64,000 bases of DNA from Ignavibacteriales bacterium (GTDB lineage: Bacteria > Bacteroidota > Ignavibacteria > Ignavibacteriales > Melioribacteraceae): the NCBI GenBank assembly GCA_020635285.1, contig JACKAB010000010.1, forward strand, positions 69,375-133,374, in the 5' to 3' direction. The translations under genes were made by a program, and so were the position numbers. Every line of letters starts with the position of its first letter. Within the stretch, counting starts at the first letter, position 1. Below are positions 37,152-46,356 of the stretch, one piece after another. The notes under the pieces were generated by a model. The model did no database searches, was not told the DNA's origin, and saw nothing but the letters and a program-made list of their open reading frames with translations.

Positions 37152-37685
37152 ATGGATTCAAGAGTCACTAATTCAAATAGTGATAAAGAATTAATCATTC
37201 AAATTAAAGAGAATAGTGAAATTGCTTTTAAAGAACTTTTTTATAAATATTATAAAATTTTAATAACCTTTTGCTGGTATAGAACAAGAAATATCGATCT
37301 TTCAAAGGATTTGGTTCAGGAAGTTTTTGCAAAACTTTGGATTGCAAGAAATAATTTAAATCCTGAAAAATCAGTCAAATCTTATCTGTTCAAATCACTA
37401 ACAAATCAGATTATTAATAATTCAAAACTCTCTTCCTCAAAAAACATATCAATTGATGAATCAATTCTAAATAACACCACAGCCAACAATATAAATATTG
37501 AAAACCAAATTGATCTTCATTCAGCAATAGAAAAACTTCCGGAAAAATTAAAAACAGTCTTTATGCTAAGTAGAATTGAGGGCTTTAAATATTCTGAGAT
37601 AGCAGAAATTTGTGAAATTTCAATTAAAGCAGTTGAAAAAAGAATGACAAAGACTCTTAAAATATTACGTAAATCTCTTTCATAA
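37152..37685 (+). CDS. FecI-type ECF sigma factor
   Basis: A 177-aa sigma-70 family ECF factor. Region 2 contains LSKDLVQEVFAKLWIARN (about 56-73). Region 4 contains LPEKLKTVFMLSRIEGFKYS followed by an HTH (EICEISIKAVEKRMTKTLKI). It resembles the Bacteroidetes RpoE/FecI-like sigma factors that pair with FecR anti-sigma factors, and a fecR-like gene starts 71 bp downstream. It is probably held inactive until an outer-membrane receptor signals through FecR. Confidence 0.9.
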   Translation: MDSRVTNSNSDKELIIQIKENSEIAFKELFYKYYKILITFCWYRTRNIDLSKDLVQEVFAKLWIARNNLNPEKSVKSYLFKSLTNQIINNSKLSSSKNISIDESILNNTTANNINIENQIDLHSAIEKLPEKLKTVFMLSRIEGFKYSEIAEICEISIKAVEKRMTKTLKILRKSLS

Positions 37686-37756
37686 AAAATGCCCGGTAGG
37701 GTTTTTCTCTTCTCAACTGTATTACTTATTAGAAACGCATTAAGGATAATCAAAGT

Positions 37757-38767
37757 ATGAACAAAAATTTTTATCAGAACCTTTGCATTAAGGATTTTAC
37801 AAATAATATAAGTGATAATGAAAAAAAATTGCTGACTGAATGGTTAGCAGAGTCTGACAAAAATAAACTTGAGTATAAAAAACTGAAAAATATTTGGGAA
37901 TCTTCGGCTCCGCCTAAAATTGAATATGAGCTAAACTTAGAAGCAGAATGGATTTCTCTTCAGAATAAGATATCTGATGCAATAGAAACTCAAGTTATAG
38001 TAAGCAATCCAATTTCAAAATTATTTGGTTCATTGTTTGCACCAAAACTTAGACCAATATGGGCAATGGGTACAGCACTATTAATAATTATTTCATCAAT
38101 TATATTTTTTAGCAATTATGAATCTTCCGGAAGTCTTAAGACAATATCAACTGTTAATAATCAACGTTTAGAAATTGAGCTTTCTGATGGCTCTATTGTT
38201 CAATTAAATAGTGATAGTGAAATTAAATTCTATGAAAATTTTGATAACGATAAAAGAGAAATAAAATTAAAAGGTGAAGCCTTTTTTTCAGTTAAGAAAG
38301 ATGGACGTCCATTTATAATCACAACAGAAAATGCTGTTACAAAAGTTCTTGGAACTAAATTTAATGTTTGGTCAAGAGAGGATGAAACAAGAGTAATTGT
38401 TAAAGAAGGCAAGGTTAGTCTTTCTGATAAATCGCAAATAAAAAATGAAGTGCTGTTAACCAAAGGTGAATTGAGCAAAGTAAAAGAGTCTTTTCCGCCG
38501 TCAATACCATCGAAAGTGGATGATGATTATTTACTAGGCTGGTTAAATGGAAAATTGGTTTTTAACAATACTCCTCTTAAGGAAATTGCTGAGGAATTAG
38601 AACGATTTTATAACACAAAAGTTATTGTTGATAATAATGAACTTGTCGGATACAATTTAACGGGTTCGTTTAATAACGAAAAAATTGATTCTGTTCTAAC
38701 TAAAATTTGTTTAGCTCTAAATTTAAACTATGTTGAAAATAATAATATCTACAGCATTACAAAGTAA
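37757..38767 (+). CDS. FecR-family anti-sigma factor / signal transducer
   Basis: A 336-aa inner-membrane protein. The cytoplasmic N-terminus (about 1-95) carries the short FecR_N-like segment with LLTEWLAESDKNKLEYKKLK. One TM lies near 103-122 (WAMGTALLIIISSIIFFSNY). The periplasmic FecR beta domain follows at about 130-235 (RLEIELSDGSIVQLNSDSE), then a C-terminal DUF4974/STN-like domain near 255-336 (LVFNNTPLKEIAEELERFYN). It pairs with the sigma gene upstream. The receptor that would signal to it is not adjacent; the TonB receptor at 33.5 kb is a candidate. Confidence 0.92.
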   Translation: MNKNFYQNLCIKDFTNNISDNEKKLLTEWLAESDKNKLEYKKLKNIWESSAPPKIEYELNLEAEWISLQNKISDAIETQVIVSNPISKLFGSLFAPKLRPIWAMGTALLIIISSIIFFSNYESSGSLKTISTVNNQRLEIELSDGSIVQLNSDSEIKFYENFDNDKREIKLKGEAFFSVKKDGRPFIITTENAVTKVLGTKFNVWSREDETRVIVKEGKVSLSDKSQIKNEVLLTKGELSKVKESFPPSIPSKVDDDYLLGWLNGKLVFNNTPLKEIAEELERFYNTKVIVDNNELVGYNLTGSFNNEKIDSVLTKICLALNLNYVENNNIYSITK

Positions 38768-38800
38768 GGTTTTATTCATAAATCATTACGGGGGTTAATC

Positions 38801-39634
38801 ATGAAAAACATTATAAAAATATTTATAACAACATTATTTTTTTTAAGTGCTTGCACAAGTACAAAACAAGTGTTTAACGAAAATATTACTGAGCCAGTAT
38901 TAAAAACTGAGCCAAAACTTATTTACCCTTTAGATGCTCAACAAGAAAACAGATCTGGATCAACGGTAGTAATATTTACTATAACAAAAGATGGTGATGT
39001 GAGCCAAACCCGCATTCATAATTCTTCCGGTTATAAAGACCTAGATAATGCGGCAGAAAACTTTTGTAAAAACTTGACTTTTATTCCAGCAAAAGAACAT
39101 GGAGAAGCCATTCCTTCTTGCATGAGATGGGAAGTAAAATTTGATCTTAAAGATTTAGGAAGAGCAATAAAAAGCGAAATTGCTGATATTAATGATTTAT
39201 ATGTAGAGGCTGAAAAAGCAACAGGTGCCTCAAAGCTTTTAATAGAAAAGGAAATTTTAAAGAAACATAGAGATATTTTGAGCAAAGTGAAGGATGGAAT
39301 AAAACTCAATGATTATATCTATGGTGTAGTTCAAAATAATATAAAGAGTGAGTGGAAAGATGTAAGCGATTCTTATCCATTAACATTTTTATTATTCCAT
39401 GATTTTATTTCTAGATTTAAAGATTACGATAGCTTAAGCACCGTTAAATCTCTTCTGGAGTATTCGCTTAACCAAGATATTGATTATTTAAGTTTACCGG
39501 GTAACTTTCAAGAGAAAGATAAAGCAAATATGGCGGTTCTTATTCAAAAGATAAAAAGTTTTGTTGAAATTAATTATCCTCAAATAAAATTAAATGATCT
39601 TGTAATTAAATTGAATAATAATAGTATATCATAA
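38801..39634 (+). CDS. Lipoprotein with TonB C-terminal domain
   Basis: A 277-aa predicted lipoprotein (FLSACTST lipobox, Cys near residue 18). A TonB-family C-terminal domain occupies about 40-125: KLIYPLDAQQENRSG, then VVIFTITKDGDVSQTRIHNS and FIPAKEHGEAIPS. The remaining 150 residues are helical and unassigned. A TonB energy-transducing domain on a lipoprotein instead of an inner-membrane anchor is unusual. It may be a periplasmic adaptor or have lost the transduction role. It is in the FecI-FecR operon and 11 bp before the STN-TonB gene. Confidence 0.8.
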   Translation: MKNIIKIFITTLFFLSACTSTKQVFNENITEPVLKTEPKLIYPLDAQQENRSGSTVVIFTITKDGDVSQTRIHNSSGYKDLDNAAENFCKNLTFIPAKEHGEAIPSCMRWEVKFDLKDLGRAIKSEIADINDLYVEAEKATGASKLLIEKEILKKHRDILSKVKDGIKLNDYIYGVVQNNIKSEWKDVSDSYPLTFLLFHDFISRFKDYDSLSTVKSLLEYSLNQDIDYLSLPGNFQEKDKANMAVLIQKIKSFVEINYPQIKLNDLVIKLNNNSIS

Positions 39635-39645
39635 ATGAGTTAAAA

Positions 39646-40295
39646 ATGCTTTTGGTAAGACTTTTAATATTTAGCGTGATAAGTCTTTCGTCAATTTGCT
39701 GTTTGGCACAAAACGCATGGGGGAAAGAGGTTTTTCTCAACATTGAAGAAAAGCCTCTGCGTTATGTACTAAACGAAATAAGAAACCAAACCGACTTAAA
39801 TTTGATATACAATGATAATCTTTTTGAAGAAATAACTTTAAGCGGCAGTTTTAATTCTTCTGCAGAATCAGCTCTTTCTGAAATACTGAGTAGGTATAAT
39901 TGTTCATTTAAAAAATATGAAAATAATGCGGCAGTAATTTATAAGAAGAAGTCCACTCCTAAAAAATTTAAAGCCGTGGTTCATAAAACAAATACAGCAG
40001 AATTTATTCCACCCAGCCAAGTTGAAATATTAAAACCAACTCTTCTTTCCAAAATTGATTTGGTTTATCCTCAAGAAGCAATTAACAAAAGAATAGAAGG
40101 TGAAACTCTTGCAAAATTATTCATCACAAAAGATGGAGAGTTTCTGAAGTATTGTTTGAGAAATCTTCCGGACATCAAATTCTTGATACCGCAACAATTA
40201 ATTATGTTAATAAACTAAAATTTTTGCCGGCAGAATACAAAGGAAAGTATAAGTCTGTCTGGATTACAATGTTGGTTAAATTTAGTTTTGAATAA
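39646..40295 (+). CDS. Secreted STN + TonB C-terminal domain protein (one frameshift)
   Basis: About 216 aa. Signal peptide to about residue 25. An STN (secretin/TonB short N-terminal) domain is at about 28-100 (EVFLNIEEKPLRYVLNEIRN). A linker follows, then a TonB C-terminal domain (IDLVYPQEAINKRIEGETLA). The annotated frame ends at 40218. A missing T near 40143 restores the domain (EVLFEKSSGHQILDTATINY, then LKFLPAEYKGKYKSVWITML) to a stop at 40293-40295. STN domains normally sit on FecA-type receptors, so a receptor-less STN protein beside FecR may be a soluble signalling partner. Confidence 0.75.
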
Positions 40296-40394
40296 ATGAT
40301 AAATTAGAAATAATAATTAATTAAATTTTATCACACACTTTTAATAAATCAATATCTTCAAACAACAGAATAAAATTAAACTCGAAAGGAAAGA

Positions 40395-41393
40395 ATGACT
40401 AATTCAAATTATTACCTAATCGTTTTGTTTTTAATATCAATTTATTCTTGCACAAATAATGAGAATAATAATAAACTGAAAAACCTTCATGGCGATTTTA
40501 TAGGTCAATCTCTGCCAAAAGATAGTGCAGAGGTTTTTGCACCGGGAGTTATATCAACAGCATACAATGAACGCGATGCAGCTTTCTCTCCAGGTGGAAA
40601 TGAGTTCTTCTATTCACTTAAAGGAACAATTGGTTTCTCACTAATTCAAACTAAAATAAAAGATGGCGTTTGGCAATCTCCAGAAGTTGCTTCTTTCTCC
40701 GGAAAATATTCAGATATCGAGCCTTGCTTTTCAAGAGATGGGACAAAATTATTTTTTGTGTCAAATCGTCCACTCACTGGCGAGGGAGAACCGAAGGACT
40801 ATGATATTTGGTTTGTTGAAAAAATTAACGATGGTTGGGGAAAGCCTAAGAATATTGGCTTGCCTATAAATACTGAAGCAAATGAGTTTTATCCTTCTTT
40901 TACGGAAGATGGAACAATTTATTTTTGCGCAAATTATGAAAACGGAATTGGAGGAGAAGATTTATATTACTCCGTATTTAAAGATGGTAAATATCTTTCA
41001 CCAATAAATTTGGGCGACTCTGTAAATAGCGTTCGCGATGAATTTAATTCATTTGTCTCGTCCGATGGAAACTTTATAATTTTTACTTCTATGGGATGGG
41101 GTACTGGATTTGGCGGCGGTGATTTATGGATAAGCTTTAGAAAAGATGTCAATAGCTGGACAAAGCCCAAAAACATGGGAAAACAAATTAACTCTCCATA
41201 CTTTGAATATTGTCCCAGCATCACTCCCGATGGAAAGTATTTCTTTTTTACCAGCAATAGGAGTGGCGAGCAAAGTTATTCTGAGACTTTACTCACTTAT
41301 GATAAAATAATTGAAGGACTTAATTCTACACTAAATGGAAGTCAAAATATTTATTGGATTAGTGCCGATTTTATCAATGGACTTAACAAATAA
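40395..41393 (+). CDS. PD40 beta-propeller lipoprotein
   Basis: A 332-aa predicted lipoprotein (ISIYSCTNN, Cys near residue 19) with repeated PD40/WD40-like blades: FSPGGNEFFYSLKG, FSRDGTKLFFVSNR, FTEDGTIYFCANYENG, VSSDGNFIIFTSMG and ITPDGKYFFFTSNRSG. TolB-like propellers mediate protein-protein or ligand contacts in the envelope, and this subgroup often sits with sigma/TonB genes. It is 100 bp after the STN-TonB gene on the same strand. Function unknown. Confidence 0.85.
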   Translation: MTNSNYYLIVLFLISIYSCTNNENNNKLKNLHGDFIGQSLPKDSAEVFAPGVISTAYNERDAAFSPGGNEFFYSLKGTIGFSLIQTKIKDGVWQSPEVASFSGKYSDIEPCFSRDGTKLFFVSNRPLTGEGEPKDYDIWFVEKINDGWGKPKNIGLPINTEANEFYPSFTEDGTIYFCANYENGIGGEDLYYSVFKDGKYLSPINLGDSVNSVRDEFNSFVSSDGNFIIFTSMGWGTGFGGGDLWISFRKDVNSWTKPKNMGKQINSPYFEYCPSITPDGKYFFFTSNRSGEQSYSETLLTYDKIIEGLNSTLNGSQNIYWISADFINGLNK

Positions 41394-41409
41394 ATTTTTT
41401 CAAATTATA

Positions 41410-41877
41410 ATGAGAAAAAAATTGAACTGTGTAAATGGCCCAACTAAATGGATATTTTTAATATTGTTAATAATTAACGCATGCGCTATGGGAAATGACA
41501 AAAACGACTTAGAAAAAATAAAGAAGGAAATACTGGATACTGAAAAAGCTTTTACTTCGATGGCAAAGAAGGATGGTGTTGCTAAAGCATTCTTAAACTA
41601 TGCTGCTGAAGATGCTGTGTTAAATAGAAATGATATTTTAATTAAAGGTAAGACTGCGATTAAATCATATTTTGAAAATCAAACTTTACGTGATGTAAAT
41701 CTTAATTGGACGCCAGATTTTGTTTCCGTGTCCAAATCGGGCGATTTAGCTTATACATACGGTCATTATACTTTTTCAGCAACAAATCCAACCGGTGAAA
41801 ACATTTCAGCTAAGGGTATTTTTCATACAGTTTGGAAAAGACAAAAAGACGGTTTGTGGAAATTTGTTTGGGATTAA
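41410..41877 (+). CDS. DUF4440/SnoaL-like NTF2-fold lipoprotein
   Basis: About 155 aa from the ATG at 41410 (MRKKLNCVNGPTK). This is preferred to the upstream ATG at 41335, which would overlap the preceding gene and hide the signal peptide. The N-terminal hydrophobic stretch ends at INACAMGN, a lipobox-like site. The NTF2-like domain is at about 35-155 (ILDTEKAFTSMAKKDGVAKA, then GHYTFSATNPTGE and GIFHTVWKRQKDGLWKFVWD). Members of the family bind small ligands or act as ketosteroid-isomerase-like enzymes; many have no known activity. Confidence 0.8.
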   Translation: MRKKLNCVNGPTKWIFLILLIINACAMGNDKNDLEKIKKEILDTEKAFTSMAKKDGVAKAFLNYAAEDAVLNRNDILIKGKTAIKSYFENQTLRDVNLNWTPDFVSVSKSGDLAYTYGHYTFSATNPTGENISAKGIFHTVWKRQKDGLWKFVWD

Positions 41878-41941
41878 TAACTTTCAATTATGGTTGAACT
41901 AAAAATGTTTTCCAAACAAATTTTTTTATTAAGGAGCAATT

Positions 41942-42637
41942 ATGTATTCACAACACAAAGAAAAGCATCGCACACAGCATATCGGTTGGTTAAGAGCCGC
42001 GGTATTGGGGGCAAATGATGGTATAGTATCAATTGCAAGTCTTATTGTAGGCGTTGCTGCAGCGCAAGCCGCAAGAGGAGATGTTCTAATTGCAGGCATT
42101 GCCGGACTTGTAGCCGGTGCAATGTCAATGGCCGCTGGAGAATATGTTTCTGTAAGCTCTCAAGCAGATACAGAAAATGCTGATCTGGAACGTGAGCGAA
42201 TGGAACTTGAAAATAATGTTGAGTTAGAAAAAGAGGAATTAGCATCTATTTATGTTGATCGTGGTTTAGATGGAGAACTTGCAAACCAAGTGGCAGAACA
42301 GCTTATGGCTCATGATGCTATTGGCGCTCATGCCAGAGATGAGCTTGGAATATCTGAGGTTTTAACTGCTCGTCCAATTCAGGCGGCTTTTTCATCTGCA
42401 GGAACTTTTGCATTAGGTGCTGCAATGCCTTTGTTGGCAGTACTCATTTTCCCAGCATCTATCCTTATCCCGGCTGTCTCTGTAATATCCTTGATCTGCT
42501 TAGCATTACTGGGTATGTTTTCTGCAAAAATTGGAGGATCTTCCATTCTGAAAGCAACGGTGAGGGTTACGTTTTGGGGTGCATTAGCTATGGGTATTAC
42601 AGCTGGAGTTGGAGCTCTGTTTGGAGTAGCTGTTTAG
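41942..42637 (+). CDS. VIT1/CCC1-family iron/manganese transporter
   Basis: A 231-aa membrane protein with about five TM helices. It starts with the family signature (HIGWLRAAVLGANDGIVSIA, residues 13-32), then GLVAGAMSMAAGEYVSVSSQ. An acidic cytoplasmic loop follows (ADLERERMELENNVELEKEE), which carries Glu residues used for metal binding in VIT proteins. It exports or sequesters Fe2+ or Mn2+ by proton antiport. An AAGGAGCAATT ribosome site precedes the ATG. The proton ATPase gene about 700 bp downstream could supply the proton gradient. Confidence 0.93.
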   Translation: MYSQHKEKHRTQHIGWLRAAVLGANDGIVSIASLIVGVAAAQAARGDVLIAGIAGLVAGAMSMAAGEYVSVSSQADTENADLERERMELENNVELEKEELASIYVDRGLDGELANQVAEQLMAHDAIGAHARDELGISEVLTARPIQAAFSSAGTFALGAAMPLLAVLIFPASILIPAVSVISLICLALLGMFSAKIGGSSILKATVRVTFWGALAMGITAGVGALFGVAV

Positions 42638-42788
42638 TTTGGAGGTATAAAATAATATTTTATCAAGGATCTATTATAATTTCATAAAAATATTTTTACA
42701 CAAAAGCTGTGAACGGAAAAAAATTACTGCGCCTTAATTCGATTCAAAATAGGCATATTGAATTTATTAGAAATTCTATAACTTACTG

Positions 42789-42985
42789 CTATAGTGTGGA
42801 AGGGATAAACACTATTGCCAGCAAACCAACTATGTCAAAAAGGTGTTCTGACTGACATCCAAACATCCAGGGCCAATAAACTGCTGATATAATATTGCCC
42901 AAAATAAAGAAAAAAGTGAATTGGTGATCTTTAAGAAATTAGAATTATCCTTAAAATATTCTGCTGTAAATACATTCGCTATCTA
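42789..42985 (-). pseudogene. Broken small membrane-protein ORF
   Basis: Two minus-strand frames join near 42930: ANVFTAEYFKDNSNFLK, then FTFFFILGNIISAVYWPWMF and FDIVGLLAIVFIPSTL before a stop at 42789-42791. The hydrophobic, aromatic-rich residues look like two TM helices. Neither frame has an ATG with a ribosome site, and stops lie upstream. It may be a remnant or an indel-damaged gene. I do not recognise the family. Confidence 0.3.
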
Positions 42986-43091
42986 TTCAATATTTTTGTT
43001 ATTCCAAAAATGAATTTAAAAGATTAGATTTCCTTGTTGCTGATAATTACTCAATCTGTATTGGGTTTTACGGATTTAGTAATATAATAGC

Positions 43092-43110
43092 TGCTGAAAC
43101 AAGTTCAGCA
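43092..43110. repeat. REP-like palindrome
   Basis: TGCTGAA-acaag-TTCAGCA, a 7-bp perfect stem followed by TGACA. It is the 'GTCATGCTGAACTTG' class of dispersed element, related to the composite palindrome at 35794-35853 by the shared GTCAT end. Confidence 0.6.
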
Positions 43111-43329
43111 TGACAAAGGTTTTGGTTTTCAGAAGCTTGATAAATAATAATCGGCAGAGTCAAAAATGTTCTCAAAACTAAAGGTTTTCTCCGTTATAAA
43201 AAAAAACACAAAAAGCTTTATACCATAAAAATTTTTCGAACTTTTTTAAGACCGTTGGTATAATACATAATAATTAAAAAAAATATTGAGTATGATGAGT
43301 ACAACTAATTAAAATAAAGGAAAGATGGC

Positions 43330-45823
43330 ATGAGTAAAAATATTTTGGACTCTGCTGAAATAAAAAAAAACTTACTTCTGATGAACTTCTTAAAACATTC
43401 TCTTCAAATAAAACCGGTCTCTCAAATTCAACAGCAACAAACCTAATCAATGAATATGGATATAACGAAATCACTGAGAAAAAAGTTAGTCCCATTGTAA
43501 AATTCTTAAGTTATTTCTGGGGACCAATACCTTGGATGATTGAAATTGCAGCCATTCTCTCTGCAATTATTAATCACTGGGAAGACTTCTGGGTAATTTT
43601 GCGTTGCTGCTACTAAATGCAGTTGTTGGTTTCTGGCAAGAATTTAAAGCAGACGATGCAATAAATTTATTAAAGAAAAGATTAGCATTAAATGCTCGTG
43701 TTTTACGTGATAAAAATTGGAAATCTATTGCAGCCAAGGAACTTGTTCCGGGCGATATTGTCCGTATAAGACTTGGAGATGTTGTCCCTGCCGATTTAAA
43801 ACTTTTTGATGGAGATTATATAAATGTTGACGAGTCTTCGCTAACAGGGGAATCTCTTCCTATTGAAAAACATAAAGAAGATGTTGCATATTCAGGATCT
43901 ATTATTCGTCAAGGTGAAATGAACGGTTTGGTTGTTGCAACTGGTATGAATACTTTTTTTGGCAAAACAGCAAAGTTAGTTGCAGAAGCAAAAACGGTAA
44001 GTCATTTTCAAAAAGCAGTTATTAAAATTGGAAACTACCTAATTGTTTTAGCCGCCTTTATGATTGGAATAATTTTTATCGCTTCAATTTTCCGCCATGA
44101 AAGTTTTCTTGATACGCTGCAATTTGCACTTGTATTAACAATCGCAGCCATTCCTGTTGCGTTGCCTGCTGTCCTTTCCGTAACCATGGCGGTTGGAGCA
44201 TCAGTGCTTGCAAAGAAAAAAGCAATTGTCAGCAAATTAGTTGCTATTGAAGAAATGGCTGGAATGGATATACTTTGCTCAGATAAAACTGGAACTATCA
44301 CAAAAAATGAGTTGACCGTTGCCGAAGTAGAGCCATTTAAAAATTATTCGAGTGAGGATGTTCTGCTCTTTGCGTCGCTTGCTTCAAGAGCGGAAGATAA
44401 TGATCCAATTGACTCAGCAATATTAGAAAAAAGTAAGTCTAATAAAGCTATTGCTGAAAAATACAATACTTACTTTGCCAAAGAGTTTAAACCTTTCGAT
44501 CCAATTATAAAAAGGACGGAAGTAACTGTTGTTGATTCGGAAAAAAATCAATTTAAAATCAGCAAGGGCGCCCCTCAAGTTATTCTTGCTTTATTGCCAG
44601 ATCATGAAAAAGAAAAACTTTCTAAAGAATTAAATTCCCTAATTGATGAGTTTGCTTCAAAAGGATTTAGAACTCTAGGATTAGCAAAAACAGATCATAC
44701 AGAAATATGGCAATATGTTGGACTAATTCCACTATTTGATCCCCCTAGAGAGGATTCTGCTCAAACCATAAAGACTGCACGCGATATGGGTGTGGATGTA
44801 AAAATGGTTACCGGTGATCATACTGCAATTGGCAAACAAATAGCACAAAAAGTAAATCTTAAGAATAACATTTTAGAGGTTTCTGCATTTCTAGATAAAC
44901 CTGATAGGGAAGCCGCAAAAATAATTGAAAAAGCAGATGGTTTTGCTCAAGTTTTTCCTGAACACAAATATAAAATCGTAGAACTTCTTCAAGAACGAAA
45001 CCATATTGTTGGAATGACCGGTGACGGCGTTAACGATGCTCCCGCACTTAAAAAAGCAGATGTGGGAATTGCTGTTGATGGCGCAACGGATGCGGCAAAA
45101 TCTGCGGCGGATATTGTGCTTACATCACCTGGACTTTCTGTAATTATAGATGCAATAAAAGAAAGCAGAAAAATTTTCCAAAGAATGAATAGTTATGCAA
45201 TTTACAGAATTGCAGAAACAATTCGAGTTTTATTATTTATTACTTTGGCAATTTTAGTATTCAACTTTTATCCCGTTACAGCAATTATGATTGTGCTATT
45301 AGCCTTCTTTAATGATGCCCCAATCATGGCAATTGCATTTGATAATGTTAAATATTCTAAAGATCCGGAAAAATGGAATATGCGCGTTGTGTTAAGTATG
45401 GCAACATTTTTAGGACTAATAGGAGTTGTAAGCTCGTTTGGAATTTTTTACATTGGTCAAATAACACTTCATTTATCAAAAGAAGCAGTACAAACATTTA
45501 TCTTTTTGAAGTTAGCAATTGCAGGTCATTTAACAATATTTGTTACCCGAACTCGGGGACCGTTCTGGTCAATTAAGCCAAGCGGTACAATGTTTTGGTC
45601 GGCTGTAGCAACCAAAATACTTGCAACCTTTGTCGCAGTTTACGGTTGGTTTATTGCGCCTATTTCATGGGATTTAGCATTGTTGGTTTGGGGTTATGCA
45701 CTAACTGCATTTCTAATTACAGACTTTTTAAAAGTTAAAATCTACAAACTATTAGATCACTCAGATGTGATATTTAGTAAACAAAATTTCTTAAGGAGAT
45801 ATTATGGATATGAAAATAAATAA
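43330..45823 (+). CDS. P3A-type proton-efflux P-type ATPase (N-terminal frameshifts)
   Basis: About 830 aa. It resembles plasma-membrane H+-ATPases. The N-terminus (from ATG 43330) breaks near 43361 in an A run (SAEIKKK then LTSDELLKTF) and again near 43598. The body is intact: actuator loop TGES (SLTGESLPIEK), phosphorylation site CSDKTGTITKNE, KGAP in the nucleotide domain, MVTGDH, and hinge TGDGVNDAPALKKADVGIAV. About ten TM helices are visible, with the FNDAPIMAIAF helix carrying the likely proton-site Asp. It would export protons at the cost of ATP. It overlaps the following HEAT-repeat gene by 20 bp. Confidence 0.9.
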
Positions 45824-46331
45824 CTCAAAAGATTTGGAAATAAAGAACTTGCTGGAAAACCTGGTAAGCGAAAATGGAGTGGAGAGAAAAAGTGCAAGAA
45901 AAAACTTAGTGAAAAAAGGCCCCGTGGTTATTGATTTTCTTATGGAACATATTCATCACCCAAAACATCTTTACCGATGGGAAGCCCTAAAAACTATGGA
46001 AGAAATTGCCGATCCAGTTTCAGTTCCTTTATTTATAGAAGCATTAGAGGATGATGAAAGTGACATTCGTTGGATTGCTGCTGAAGGACTTATAAAAATT
46101 GGAAGCGAATCAATAAATCCTCTTTTAAAAACATTAACAAAGAAAACTGATTCTATTTTTATTTTAGCAGGTGCTCATCATGTATTTCATGATTTGAATA
46201 AAAACAATAGTCTACCAAAAGATTTTCCAATTGATAATTTTTTATCAAATATTAAAAAATCTGAATCTGATGAAGCTATCAAGTTGTTAGCATTCCAAAT
46301 TCTAAGTAATCTGGAAGAAGAGAATAAATAA
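45804..46331 (+). CDS. HEAT-repeat protein
   Basis: A 175-aa soluble protein with three HEAT/PBS-lyase-like repeats: VIDFLMEHIHHPKHLYRWEA, then SVPLFIEALEDDESDIRWIA and SINPLLKTLTKKTDSIFILA. HEAT arrays mediate protein-protein binding. The start overlaps the ATPase gene by 20 bp and has a strong AAGGAGATATT ribosome site inside it, which suggests translational coupling. A regulatory or assembly role for the proton ATPase is plausible but not shown. Confidence 0.8.
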   Translation: MDMKINNSKDLEIKNLLENLVSENGVERKSARKNLVKKGPVVIDFLMEHIHHPKHLYRWEALKTMEEIADPVSVPLFIEALEDDESDIRWIAAEGLIKIGSESINPLLKTLTKKTDSIFILAGAHHVFHDLNKNNSLPKDFPIDNFLSNIKKSESDEAIKLLAFQILSNLEEENK

Positions 46332-46356
46332 AATTTATCATAGGGCAGAATATTTC

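Larger units (their letters stand above)
42638..43329. other. 692-bp gap with a decayed ORF and one REP-like palindrome
   Basis: No intact gene is found. It contains a broken minus-strand membrane ORF at 42789-42985 and a REP-like palindrome at 43092-43110. A short hairpin-like AAGCTTTA region lies near 43214. The last 70 bp are AT-rich and must carry the promoter of the P-type ATPase gene. No tRNA cloverleaf was recognised. Confidence 0.5.
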
